NCBI GenBank assembly: GCA_035610835.1
Contig: CM069446.1
Location: 54,984,148-55,048,147, forward strand
Reading direction: 5' to 3'
Length of the DNA: 64,000 bases
From: Ophiura sarsii
Taxonomy: Eukaryota; Echinodermata; Ophiuroidea; Amphilepidida; Ophiuridae
Made by a program: the position numbers and the translations under genes. The notes beneath the pieces were generated by a model. The model saw only the letters and a list, made by a program, of their open reading frames with translations, made no database searches and had not been told where the DNA came from. Below are positions 30,890 to 41,743 of the stretch, piece after piece. Position 1 is the stretch's first letter. Every line of letters starts with the position of its first letter.

Positions 30890-32722
30890 AACATGAGTTT
30901 CATGGTTAGAGTTTGGTTGAACCTGGTTGTCATGGCAGTTCGCCAGTTCTCTATCACTTAATCCATTGTCCAGTAAGCCTTGGTTATCGCCATTTAAAGT
31001 ACGTACGGCTTCACCAACAGGTATATCATCCATTGTACCGATAGTACTCATAATATCCTCGTCATTCTCATCAAAAACTTTAGTCAATTCATCCCCGAAT
31101 TCTAACAGCTCCTGCTCCCCTTCTTTATAATCTAACAACTCCCTTTTTGCCTGAGCCCTAGTGAGGATACACATCTCCTTGCCCATGATGTCACCGCAAG
31201 TGGGGTCTAGGTCATGTCCTAATAGCATGTCTCTTTGTAATCCATCTATGGCAGCTACTATGACATTTCCTGACACAAGATCGCACTTCAAGTTTACCAT
31301 GGCCAAAGGGGCATCAACCTCCCCACCGATACCTCTGACTAAGACCCTCTTTCCCGGAAGATAACACCTACTTGGAACTAGATTTGCTCTAACAGATGAC
31401 TGTGTACACTCAGAGTCTCTAAGAATGGAGATCGATCTGCCTTCTATTGTTCCAGACAAGGTGCATTTTTCCAGTTGTTGAACTGCTGGATCAATGCCTG
31501 TTGTGGATGATTCACACCTGAAACCAAGTTTAGAATTAGGCCCTTGACTTTGCGTCTCCTGGTTAGGCTTTTTACAATATCGAGCAATATGACCTATCTC
31601 CGGACAACTGAAACACCGAGTCTCGGACAATGGAGCATACGGCTTTGAAAATTGAACCCTCTTTTCCTCCACCCCTTTGTCAGTAGGGCTTGAATCTCTA
31701 CTACCCGGGGTGTGTTTCCATTTGGGTCTATCATTCCTTTCCCCTTGCCCAAAATTCCTGGGTTTGTTGGCTCCATCATTAGGGCGCCAATTGTTCCTGT
31801 TGTTGTGTCCTAACGGTTTTTCATTCTTTCTCCAATAAGCCAACCCCCCCCCCCCCCCCCCCCCCCCCCCTCTGTTAGCTACATACTCATCCGCCATAGC
31901 AGCCATGCCCTTCGCATTTTGGGGTTTTCTATCTTTGATGAAAACCCTTAGGTCTTCGGGCAGTCTGCTGATTGCCTGGTCCATGATCATAAGATCCATA
32001 ATGCTCTGTGGATCATGAGTGTCCACCTCTGAGTACCTAAGCCACCCCAGAAAATTTTCTTTTAGCTCATTAACCCAGTCGCGAACATTACCTGTGGGTT
32101 TTCTGGTACTGGATCTGAAATTAGCGCGATAGCATTCCGCGCTGATTTCATACCGTTCCAGAATAGCATGTTTTAGGATATCGTAATCTTGGAAATCTTC
32201 GATTTCTTCATATGAACAAGCTTCTAATGCTTTCCCTTTCAACTCTGGGACAAGCTGAGATGCCCAGTGGCGCCTCTCCCAACCATTTGCTACAGCAATT
32301 GTTTCAAATGTCCGTAAATACGTCTCAATATTGGTATCATCCTGAAATTTTGGGACTTTCATTGCTCTAGCAGAATGGTGGGGTGAGTTACCCGGGGCAT
32401 CTCTGGAATAATAGGACTCTTCCCTATAATCCCTATATGCATTTTCACTTCTTATTTTCTCAATAGCTACTTCTTTTTCCATTTGAATTCTCTCTCTTTC
32501 ATTTTGTAACTTTTTACTTTCAATTAGGTAAGTAGCCCACTGGTCCTTTGGAATCCCCAGAGAATTAGGTGTAGCATCCTCTAGAACAGTGTGTGATAAC
32601 ATTTCTTCGTGCACAACTTGTGGCTCAAAATCATACCCAGCAGACTCATGAAGTTCATTTTCATCATGCCCATTATTTGCATCGGCTGTATCGCCAACAG
32701 ATCTTAGGTTGTAATGAGACAT
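30890..32722 (-). pseudogene. Gag-protease of the Gmr1-like element
   Basis: The likely start is the ATG at 32722 (MSHYNLRS); the frame opens earlier, at a GTG at 32755. The middle holds a SCAN-like capsid region (YRANFRSS, then WLRYSE, MIMDQAISRLPEDL), a glycine run encoded by 29 C in the plus strand, a CCHC zinc knuckle (CFSCPEIGHIARYC), and a protease. The protease active-site triplet normally reads Asp-Ser/Thr-Gly, but here Gly is Glu (LRDSECTQ at about 31415), which should inactivate it. The frame then runs into the inserted LINE tail. Confidence 0.9.
31842..31870. repeat. C29 homopolymer inside gag
   Basis: Twenty-nine C in a row encode nine glycines on the minus strand. The frame stays open, but run length is prone to replication slippage and sequencing error. 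Confidence 0.95.
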
Positions 32723-32946
32723 GATGAAAAGGAGCAACAAAATATCTGGTATCACAAATAAATCTATACTTACGAATACAATACACTATGCAACTTAATA
32801 AAAACAAACTAACTCGTAATGGTATAGAAATTGTATCAATATACTTTGTGTTCTCATAAAGTAACTACATTTAACTATATCCTTACCATACTGTTCCCAC
32901 CACGCGATGATCCGCAGTAGAATATGGTCAAATTCTTGATTATTGG

Positions 32947-33547
32947 TGTCGATGCGAAGACAGGATCAGTTCGATTTAGAGTGACAATAATCTTTCTTGC
33001 CGGTAGGACGGCCAAAAAATGAAAACGGTCGCTCACTCCTCAGTTCCGTAATATCGAATTATCTCAACAGCCCGTGAGACGGCAAACGCACAATATATTG
33101 GTCGACGGGTGACAATATTAACACAGTTCCAACGTTAATATAGAAAGTCTCTCAATAGCCGGTAGGACGGCGAAGCAACACTCTACAATAATCTTTCTTG
33201 CCGGCAGGACGGCCAAAAAACAAAAACGGTCCTTCACTCCTCAGTTCCGTAATATCAAATTCTCTGAACAGCCGGTGAGACGGCAAACGCACAATAGATT
33301 GGTCGACGGGCGACAATGTCAACACAGTTCCAACGTTAATATAAAAAGTCTCTCAAAAGCCGGTAGGACGGCGAAGCAACACTCTAATGACGATCTCGAT
33401 GAGACGACGAAAGTCAACTTGCCGACAGGGCGGCAAAACACTCCAATTATGTCGATAAGACGACTCACTTTGCCGACAGGGCGGCCTAAAAATACTCCTC
33501 ACAGATGAAATGTCTCTGCATAATTTCATCAATGTCGATGGGACGAC
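32947..33547 (-). repeat. Mini-hairpin array in the Gmr1-like leader
   Basis: About 14 copies of a 14-base motif with a 4-bp stem and 6-base loop, GYCG-N6-CGRC in plus orientation. The GCCG/CGGC form is at 32999, 33158, 33200, 33271, 33359, 33421 and 33472 (33070 has one mismatch). The GTCG/CGAC form is at 33451 and 33534, with weaker forms at 32947, 33101, 33302 and 33395. A 201-bp tandem duplication (starts 32985 and 33186) explains four of them; the others are separate. The array lies between the primer-binding site and gag. Confidence 0.75.
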
Positions 33548-33578
33548 ACGCTCCTTCTTCTCTATACTGGTTCACGTT

Positions 33579-33596
33579 TCCGTAGCACTGCCACCA
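33579..33596 (-). promoter_or_regulatory. Primer-binding site of the Gmr1-like element
   Basis: On the minus strand TGGTGGCAGTGCTACGG directly follows the LTR end TTACA. TGG is expected where the CCA end of a tRNA pairs. I did not assign the tRNA. Confidence 0.55.
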
Positions 33597-34340
33597 TGTA
33601 ACGACGTGATTAGGCTTGGTAATTAACCTAATGATACACTGCTTCGATCACTAGAAATAACTGCAAACTTCACGTCGCCCAAGTATATAATTATGTATAT
33701 ATTTTATTAGTGTTAACATATAAATAATTATGTACAGTTGAGATTGGTCGCTATCTTCGAGCGGAGCTTAACTAGATGTATCTCTCACAACTTTTCCAGC
33801 TGAACTGGTTTTACTTACTCTCCTCATAACTTTCATCTCACTATCAAGTCACCTACACTTTGTTAAATTGACCAATCACAATACAGTATACACAAGGGCA
33901 TAAAGTTATTAACCCTAAATGACACCCACATTTAGAACTAGGTCTCAATTATCTCACTAGTTAGTAAAGTGGATCATTGACCTAGTTATAATTAGCACAG
34001 ATGCAGAAGTGATTTGACCTGTAGTATAAAACATGGGACCTATTGTCCTGTCCATAATTAGCACAGATGGTAGAAAGTGACTTGTTCCAAACTATGGGAT
34101 CTATTGTCGTCATCTACCTGACAATCTTATTAAGTTATTACTCACTTATCTAGGGAACTCTACTTTTGGTAAACATCTAATAATATTAATGAAACGTTTT
34201 GAAAATACATAATGTAATTGTTAATAAAAACAATGACATAATTAATCAACTCTTCACTTTCTTGTCCATGTCACACATACATTAACTTCATCACAAGGTA
34301 CATTTCCCTATAGGTTTATACAGTACGTCATAAATAGTGA
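33597..34340 (-). repeat. 5' LTR region of the Gmr1-like element (outer end not defined)
   Basis: It begins (plus view) TGTAACGACG next to the primer-binding site, consistent with an LTR ending in CA. Its far boundary is a guess because no second LTR copy was found for comparison. It contains an imperfect doubled segment sharing ATAATTAGCACAGATG (33990 and 34057). Confidence 0.4.
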
Positions 34341-34530
34341 CCAATTACGTTAACTCAATTGTGTAACTATTTCAATACATTGAATAATATCTATAGTAAA
34401 TGCATAATGAGAATGAGAATCACAGGTGTAATACCAAATTTAAAAATTGTATCATGGGTACTTATAGGCTCATATTGGTGTATACGAAGAAGGGCTGATC
34501 AACAACATACTTTAAATGCATTGACAACCG

Positions 34531-34562
<32 letters not shown>

Positions 34563-35045
34563 ACATTTACATGTTAAATTTATCGTAATATAGTTTAACA
34601 TTTAGTAGGGACCCGTATATTTTCGGTCCATATCATGAAACAAATGTATTTTTTTGAAATCTTTATCATGAACTTAAACAGCCGACAAGATGGCTGCTAA
34701 TCCCGAATACGGATAATATCTATTACGGTCACATCTTTGAGGGACATAGCAATGGTGATCTCTACTGAATTCAATTTGACTACCCCTTATACATGTTATA
34801 CAGAAGTGAATAACTGAAATTGTTTCCATTGAAAAAACAAACCAAACATCTGATCACAAGTAAGTATACCAAAATATACACCCTAAGTCCCTAACATATA
34901 GCCGATATAATTGTTGGCTAAGATGTCAAACAAAAGGTTAACAATTTCGTTAAACCTTTTTCATTGTGCATAATATAGGCACACACACAAAATAAAAACT
35001 TGCTCCTTTTTAGACAGACAGGCCTCACCTCAAAACATTGACATG
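34341..35045. other. Non-coding stretch with a C27 run
   Basis: No gene seen. A C27 homopolymer lies at 34531-34557, and a GATGGCTGC motif at about 34689. Confidence 0.6.
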
Positions 35046-35165
35046 TCAATGTCAACAGTTCTTACTTACGAATATACATCTATATATATAAATGAATACC
35101 CAATTCATCATAACAGGGGTGGCAATGATCTCCGCCTGACAGTATTGCAGGTATAAGAACGGTAA

Positions 35166-35208
<43 letters not shown>

Positions 35209-35388
35209 TATGATGACTATATTAATAATTACATATTGTATATGAAGAGCTTGGCCGCAAAAGGCTGCCGTGACCTGCAGCTCACTCATGATAATCCTCA
35301 AAGCTAACTGTTTACGATGGTTTCGTAGGAATCACACTGTTTATAGCTGCTTTGTAGTAATTTAATACCTGCTAAACTGTCAGCTTAG
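35046..35388. repeat. Diverged dispersed repeat, member 2
   Basis: This is the partner of 23246-23678. It has acquired an ATT microsatellite (35165-35206) in its middle. Confidence 0.75.
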
Positions 35389-35610
35389 CCACAAACAAAC
35401 TCTTAGTAATCTGGAGTGGGAAAATAACTCCCAAGGCAGCCATTCGTCGGATGTAAACCATACCTTGCAACCAATCTCGAAATGAGTAGATTGGATTTTA
35501 ATACAATTATTATAGCAAATTGCGAATGTTATGACATTATAAAGGACATCAATAAATTGCTTCATAACGTTGCCAGGTGTATGTGTCTTATTAAAAGCGG
35601 TTCTAGATAA

Positions 35611-35965
35611 GTGTACTTCAGGTCCTAGATACTGGTATGCTAGTATCGTTCAATCCTGGAACATAAAAGTTCCATGTTTTGCTCGATACTGGTACGATTT
35701 AATTGTACCAGTATCGGACGATACTAGTATTACTAGTAAGCCTAAAGTCCAGAATCTGTCACTCCTTTTAACAAGAATCTGATCATTCTAAACAGTAATG
35801 CAAACCTCTTTCTATAGTGTACTTCAGGTCCTAGATACTGGTATGCTAGTATCTTTCAATCCTGGAACATAAAAGTTCCATGTATTGCTCGATACTGGTA
35901 CGATTTAATTGTTCCAGTATCGGTCAATACTTTGTACCAGTATCGGACGATACTATTAAGCCTAC
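35611..35965. repeat. 206-bp tandem repeat rich in GATACTGGTA and its complement
   Basis: Unit starts (GTGTACTTCAGGTCCTAG) are at 35611 and 35817. Within each, GATACTGGTA and TACCAGTATC alternate, giving many small palindromes. No coding signal. Confidence 0.8.
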
Positions 35966-36534
35966 AGTCCTGAATCTGTGATTAAAAAAACCCAATCAGT
36001 CATCTACTCGGAACCTACCTACAATTTGTTTTTATTATGCATCAAAATGTGTATATTAATTTGTTCCATGTTTAAATATGATTGTAGGCCTGTGTAACTT
36101 TAGACTTTGTCATTAACGTTTACCATTTGAGCCACCAATACGATTGAGTCATACGTACTACATTAGTTAGACTTACATTCTATTGAGTATAGTGAGTGTT
36201 AGCTGTTTTACGTTGAGAGAGATATTCAAGCAGAACGGACTACAAAGGGGGTTCTCACCAGGCCTGCTCTAAATTAAACCGAGTTGGTAAATTACGTCTG
36301 AGTGGCGTAGCTAGGTTTTTCAGGGGGGCAGAAAATAAAAGTGAACCGACAAGGACTTTACCAGGCTGTCAACCATTGCGAATTGCCGCTTAGTCAGAGA
36401 GCGAGGGGAGATGAGGTTGTGACGCGGCGTCCTCCAAACCGGCGCGAAAAAGCAAAAAATCGAGCTCGTTGAACCTCAGCGCCAATCTCAACCGACCCGA
36501 CTCAAATATGGGGGGCGACCGTCCCTTAACTGGG
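35966..36534. other. Non-coding stretch
   Basis: Nothing recognised. It is moderately GC-richer near 36380-36530. Confidence 0.5.
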
Positions 36535-37205
36535 GTTACGGAATGTAAACCTAAATAACGCCCCTTGCCTAAGGATAAGGGGCCTTATCCCTAGTTAAAT
36601 TTTGATAAGGCTGCCGCTTCCTATGTCAACGCCCCTTATATGGGGTTAACGCCATAAACCAGATGAGGCCCTTATTGAGGGTTTTCGTTATCCCATGCAG
36701 TTATTGGAACCATTTCAATGCTCTCTAGGATGCTATTCGAAATAGAGTCACGTAATAACAGCTTACAGCCCGTGTCCGAAATTACCGGTTGCCATGGTTC
36801 CGTTAACCTTGGCTCACGGCCTATCGCTTAGCCCCAGATTAGGGACGTAAACTTAGGATAACAGGCCTTATCGTGGGCTTACGTCGTTTACCCCAGATAA
36901 GGTATGTAAATCCAGGATAACGCCAGTCTTATCCTTAGTTAACGATCGTTATCCGTAGATAATGCATAAAAACCCGTAAACTCAAGATAAGGGTCTTATC
37001 CTGGGTTAAGGTGCCTTATCTGGGGTTGTATGCCTTATCCTGGGATACTGAGGACAAGGACACGTTATCCTAGGTTATGAGCCTATCTAAGGATAAGGGG
37101 CCTTATCCCTGGTTAACGCTCCTTATCTGGGGTTAAGGAGCAATAACTAGGGATAAGGCCCGTCTTGTCCTAGGTTAACGTCCTTTATCTGGGTTAAGGC
37201 GGAAA
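36535..37205. repeat. GATAAGG/CCTTATC word block
   Basis: By eye about nine GATAA and twelve TTATC occur in 670 bp, mostly as GGATAAGG or CCTTATCC, interleaved with GGTTAACG or GGGTTAAG. Both orientations are mixed. It could be a non-autonomous transposon with internal repeats or a dense cluster of GATA-factor-like sites. Confidence 0.75.
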
Positions 37206-37475
37206 TGATGAAACTTATGCTTCCATATGCGTGCCCGAAGGTTCTCGTTCACGTAGTATTCAATACATGACCTTTAAGTGTTACTGTTTATTTAGCGGGT
37301 TATTTACATAAACGAGTATCCATTAACATCAGCTAACATGTGTGTTGGTCGCAGATTTAGATAGTATGTGTGTACTGTGTGGTGCTGGTCTTTTTAAATT
37401 CGGAAACAGACTTGCCTCTACCCAGCACGTCCGCATTGCCTCTTTCGTGCTGGTTTCATTTCTTTGACAAACCCT

Positions 37476-37745
37476 CTTGATTAACCAACAAATGGTTAAG
37501 TTGAGCAGAATTAACCAACAAATGATTAAAAGTTTTAACCAACCACATGTTAAAGTTTAGCACCAAAAAAAAGTTTTTTAACCAACCACATATTAACCAA
37601 CAAATGATTAAAATTGTAACCAACCACAGGTTAAAGTTTAACCAGCAGCTGTTGGTTACAGTTTTAACCAACCAATTGTGGGGTTCACCTGGTAACCTCC
37701 CGTTGATTAAAATTTTAACCAACATGGTTAAAGATTTTAACCTTT
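37476..37745. repeat. TTAACCAACCA word block
   Basis: TTAACCAAC and related words, with the complement GTTGGTTA, recur about a dozen times in 270 bp. The block is followed by CTGAGAGTGTAC. It has no coding meaning. Confidence 0.75.
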
Positions 37746-37968
37746 GTTCTGAGAGTGTACAATGTTAGACCGAACGAAGGCTACTAGCGCTAAAAAAAAA
37801 TCGTCATTCGAATTATGTCAAATGTACATACACCATAGTGTCGCAGGCCATAGAGTATTGTTCATAGACTGACAAAGAAAATGAAGAAGGTATACAGAGA
37901 AGACTAGTGGTAAGGAGACTGGGATACGTGACCGTAAGGTGTTGAATTCCATGTGCTTTACTATGCTA

Positions 37969-38038
37969 GGTCTTGTGGCCGAATGGGTGCGGTTGCCCTG
38001 TAAGAAAGAGGTCCTGGGTTCGATTTCCGGGCGAGATC
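37969..38038 (+). ncRNA. tRNA-like sequence
   Basis: GGTCTTG at the start and CGAGATC at the end form seven acceptor pairs (two G-U). The A-box-like TGGCCGAATGGGTGCGG and B-box-like GGTTCGATTTCC are present. No good anticodon stem forms, so it is probably a pseudogene or SINE head. It lies outside the duplicated blocks. Confidence 0.5.
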
Positions 38039-38397
38039 GTTTTCTAATATTGTCTCCTTTCTATTTACGACGGCGAACCTGTTTAGATAATGTATAATTT
38101 TGTTTAATACCTGTCGTGAATGCCTATTATTTCTATGTTTATTCCATTACTTGCCCACATTGTGACAAATTTACAAGTCACAAAACGTTTATCATGTTAT
38201 AAATAGTTAAGTCAGGATACCACTAAGCCTACCTTCCGTCTGCATATTTCCATGAGCTACTAGAAGTGCATTTTATTCAGGGTGATGAAGTTTTAACAGG
38301 ACTTCATGTTGTGCCGTATTTGTATTGGAATTGCCAATAATATATGCTGTGAAACTTGATTGTGTGCTGAGGGCCTACACAATCTTGGCTGACTTTC

Positions 38398-38612
38398 ATG
38401 ACTATACACTGAAAACTTAAACTAGTCAGGCACAGACTGGACTAACTTTAAACTAGTCAAGCAGGCTAGTCAAGCCTACTGGATAGGTTATGGCCGACTT
38501 GACTAGCTTAAGGTTAGTCCGGCTCAGCCTGACTAGCTTAATTTGTTCTGATGGACTAGTATGTGGCTGGACTAGCTTATGTTAGTCAAGTTGGTGCCCA
38601 TCTTGACTAGCT
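38398..38612. repeat. GACTAGCTTA word block
   Basis: ACTAG, GACTAGCTTA and TTAGTC-type words in both orientations recur about a dozen times in 215 bp, between AAACTAGTC and GACTAGCTTT. This is the same style as the neighbouring blocks but with a different word. Confidence 0.72.
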
Positions 38613-38762
38613 TTAGAGGGGAAATCCGACACAGGACACAATGACAAGACAAGACACAAGACAACTAACTCCATGTGCCAATACAATAACTTTTAATATC
38701 CTGATTTCACGGGAGAAACAGGGTGCCTATAGGTGCCGGTTCGCATTAATTAGTTTCCCTTA

Positions 38763-39903
38763 GGGAGTGTTCAGAAATACTTTGGTGGGGGGGGTTGGCC
38801 AAAAAAAAATTGTCGGAGTCTAAACTTTTTTGACCCCCCTTTACAAATTCACAAACTTTTCTGACCCCCCCTTTAACAGGGTGAAAAACTTTGTTGACCC
38901 CCCCCCCCTACTGTCAGATGTAGATAGACATTTGACTCAAGTTCTATGACTCTTACACTACAGTCAGAACTGTGTATAGCTGGCAATCAATTTGCAACAT
39001 TTCAAATTCACTTGAAACATATCTTTCAAGCCTCCGAATTGTATTTTCGGTGATTTGTATTTATCATGTTATAGCCTTTTTAAAAACGGTTTCTGTTTTC
39101 CAATTGTAAAAAGTTACTCTTTGTATACAAGTCCTTCTATCTACACAATACTTTCACAAAGATATGCGCGGAGAACGAAAAATTTGGTCAACTTGCTAGT
39201 ACAAAAGTAGCTTGCAAACATTTGTATCCTGTTGTTGATCACCCTTACCAACAGTTCTGAAGTAAAAATTGTGGACACTGGTTAGTCACATTTTGTATAA
39301 CAAATCCTGCTGTCTGCACGTTGTTTTCACAAAGACACGCGCAGAGCGTGCAGAAATCTGTATAATTTGTTATAGAAATGTCAATATTGTGGTATTGACT
39401 TGCGCGTAGCGCAGACAATTTTAGTATTTTCCCCGTTAACGACTACCTATTTGGCCTAACTTTTGTTGACCCCCCGCTCAGAAATTTGGTCAACTGCGTT
39501 CAAAATCATGTGTAGTGCGTGGACATGTGTATTTAACCCTGTTGATGATCACCCTTATCAACAGTTCTCAAGTAAAAATTGTGGACACTGGTAAGCCACA
39601 TTTTGTATAAAAAATTCTGCTGTCGGCACAATGTTTTTACAATTATTTGAGCGGAGCGTGCGGAAATCTGTATAATTTGTTATAGAAATGTCAATATTGC
39701 AGTATTTACTTGCGCGTAGCGCAGAAAATTTTGGTCTTTTTCCCGTTAACGACTAGTATTTGGCCTAACTTTTTTGACCCCCCCTCTTTGAGTAGGTAAA
39801 ACTTTTTAGTCCCCCCTTTTTGAGACTTCAAACTTTTTAGACCCCCCCCCCCCGTTTTGGCCAACCCCCCCCCCCCCCCACCAAAGTATTTCTGAACACT
39901 CCC
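38763..39903. mobile_element. PIF/Harbinger-like TIR element
   Basis: The inverted ends of about 45 bp start GGGAGTGTTCAGAAATAC and run through CTTTGGTGGGG to GGCCAAAA. The flanking duplication is TTA (38760-38762, 39904-39906). The interior has an imperfect direct repeat of about 245 bp (39231-39475 and 39533-39780). No transposase. A relic of a similar end lies at about 5040-5065. Confidence 0.82.
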
Positions 39904-39953
39904 TTAGTACTGCAATACTTATATATCATATGATTGTTATGTATGTTTTTCAT

Positions 39954-40525
39954 AAAGTGCTCAACGAAAGAAAGTCATACACTTTGTGTATGTCCCATAT
40001 ATATCTTCCTATCATTTTTGTCCAAACAGGCTAGACAGACATTTAGATGAATCTTTTCGGAACAATTTGATACCAAAAACGCCACAAAACAACAAAGATA
40101 AACCATCAATAACACCATATAATAAAAATCCGTAACGTTTCCAAATTCACATTTTCAACAAACTACGCGGGGAGAAAAGACAACATGTTACCTGTTCACA
40201 ATCAAATAGCCCGCTCGCTCAGGCACGAACCAACGTAGTTTCACTGTGTGATCAATATCCCTTTCATTCCAGGCCATTCAAGTGCCACACACAGCATTTT
40301 CTTGTCGCTTGCGTGCGTTGGAAATGTGAATTTGGAAACGTCATGGATTTTTATTTAAATGGTTATAACAATGGTTTATCTTTGTTTTTTGTGGCATGTT
40401 TGGTTTCAAATTGTTCCGAAAAGATTTATCCAAATGTCTATGTAGCCTGTCTGGACAAAAAAAGAATCGAAATACACTCTACAGGACATAAACAAAGTAT
40501 ATGACTTTATTTTGCTGAACACTTT
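39954..40525. mobile_element. Fold-back element
   Basis: Two inverted arms of about 207 bp (39954-40160 and 40317-40525), roughly 85% identical and starting AAAGTG[CT]TCA, surround a 156-bp centre. The short plus-strand frame inside the right arm is part of the palindrome, not a gene. Confidence 0.82.
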
Positions 40526-41452
40526 AGTTCCAATAAATTGATGTTATTATGTGATAGACATTACATCTTGAGAACGCCTGAGTATCCATATATTATCGGT
40601 CTCTGTTGTGATGAGTTCTGAAGAAAGTTCATGTGAACCGCGCGCTAAGAAGGATCTGAGGTCGTCTTTTGACAGCCGTATATGAATCAAGGGTAATTTT
40701 AGTATGATACAAACAAAACATCACCTATCACAATCTTGTTCATGTTTAAAATTAAGAAGATTCATGAAATTATTGCAGTTTCGAGGAAAATAACCTAAAA
40801 GTTAAAATAGAACAGCAAGATTTAGAACATTGCAAAGTTTACTGCGATATGTAATATTAAAGCAATGTTTATTATGTTTTGAAATAAAGAAAAAGGAAGA
40901 AAAAAGAAAATATATATTACATCAAGTTTTAGGTAACAAGTTATCGCATTATTATAAGATTATAAAATTAGTTTCATGTGCGATATCTATGTTAATGTGA
41001 ATATAATATTTATTATTATTTAGTAGCAATTCTTTGTCGTATAACATTATAAGATAGCAATAGTTTATATGAAATAAAGCTTATGCTAACTCTATGAGGT
41101 TAAAAGAGAAAAAACTGAAGATAACTATTGAACTTTACACTGAGGGTATGGTTTAGATAGTACAGGATTTCTATAAGTCGACTATAGATGGCGACATTGT
41201 ACTTTTTAAAACATCTTGTTGGAACAATATAGGCATTACGAATAAGACAAAGTGATTACATTTCACAAACAATAGACATACAATGTTTTATAATGATATC
41301 ACATTACTAGTTTCAGTCATGTTATAGTATACATATTGTCTAGTTCATATTGTCTATTACACGAGGCCAAGTCAAGCGTGATGGAACAACTCTGAATTAT
41401 ACAATAATGTTACTATTCAGCCCAAAAAAGCGTGTCAAAGGTGTCGACTCAG
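40526..41452. other. AT-rich stretch 3' of NAA80-like copy B
   Basis: This is the presumed 3' untranslated region and flank of copy B on the minus strand, with a possible poly(A) signal at 41014-41009. No other feature seen. Confidence 0.5.
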
Positions 41453-41743
41453 TCATAATGCCTTTTTGACCCAACAAAACCTGGAATTACGATCGTGGTT
41501 ATCACATGACCAGATTGGCGGGAGTTCTTCATCGGCATCAGATCTCTCAATATTATCCAGATAGGCGTCCGGTTTAAGTTGCAAAGCGTTACCAACATCG
41601 TCATCTGTTGGCTTGTTGGCCGCGAGGTAACTGATGAGAGAAGCTGAAGGATGTTTGATGTGCTTGACGTCCGGTTTTCGGTAAAAGCACTCCCATCCGG
41701 GACAAGGTCGATCCGCGGTTAGGGGACCTGCCGTAGCCAACAT
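41453..41743 (-). CDS. NAA80: NAA80-like exon 4, copy B (C-terminus and stop)
   Basis: The acceptor CAG (41746-41744) follows TTTATTTATT. The frame continues exon 3 in phase 0 for 96 codons to TGA at 41455-41453. It contains CPGWEC, an acidic stretch (ERSDADEELPP) and the tail FCWVKKAL. As I recall it, human NAA80 ends in a similar aromatic-Trp-x-x-Lys tail. The proline-rich loop that lets vertebrate NAA80 bind profilin is not obvious here. A possible minus-strand AATAAA lies at 41014-41009, about 440 bp past the stop. Confidence 0.82.
   Translation of the reverse strand: MLATAGPLTADRPCPGWECFYRKPDVKHIKHPSASLISYLAANKPTDDDVGNALQLKPDAYLDNIERSDADEELPPIWSCDNHDRNSRFCWVKKAL

Larger units (their letters stand above)
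27680..33596 (-). mobile_element. Gmr1-like Ty3/gypsy retrotransposon, broken
   Basis: The order on the minus strand is: LTR end, primer-binding site, long leader, Gag with a SCAN-like region and a zinc knuckle, aspartic protease, integrase, reverse transcriptase, RNase H, stop. Integrase before reverse transcriptase is the reverse of ordinary Ty3/gypsy order and defines the Gmr1-like group known from deuterostomes. The copy is dead: the protease active site is changed, pol carries a stop and a frameshift, a LINE tail splits it, and no 3' LTR was found. Confidence 0.9.

Noticed and set aside
33275..33508. 77-codon plus-strand frame with repeated TGR-type residues
   Set aside because: It is the translation of the mini-hairpin motif in the retrotransposon leader. 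The stem covariation fits structure better than a protein repeat.
23246..35388. The repeat pair 23246-23678 / 35046-35388 as LTRs of a large element around the Gmr1-like copy
   Set aside because: The two members are far more diverged than LTRs around a copy with intact RT would be, lack TG...CA ends, and do not abut the primer-binding site.
37969..38038. A functional tRNA gene
   Set aside because: The acceptor pairs well, but no anticodon stem forms.
40313..40504. 63-codon plus-strand frame
   Set aside because: It falls inside the right arm of a fold-back element.
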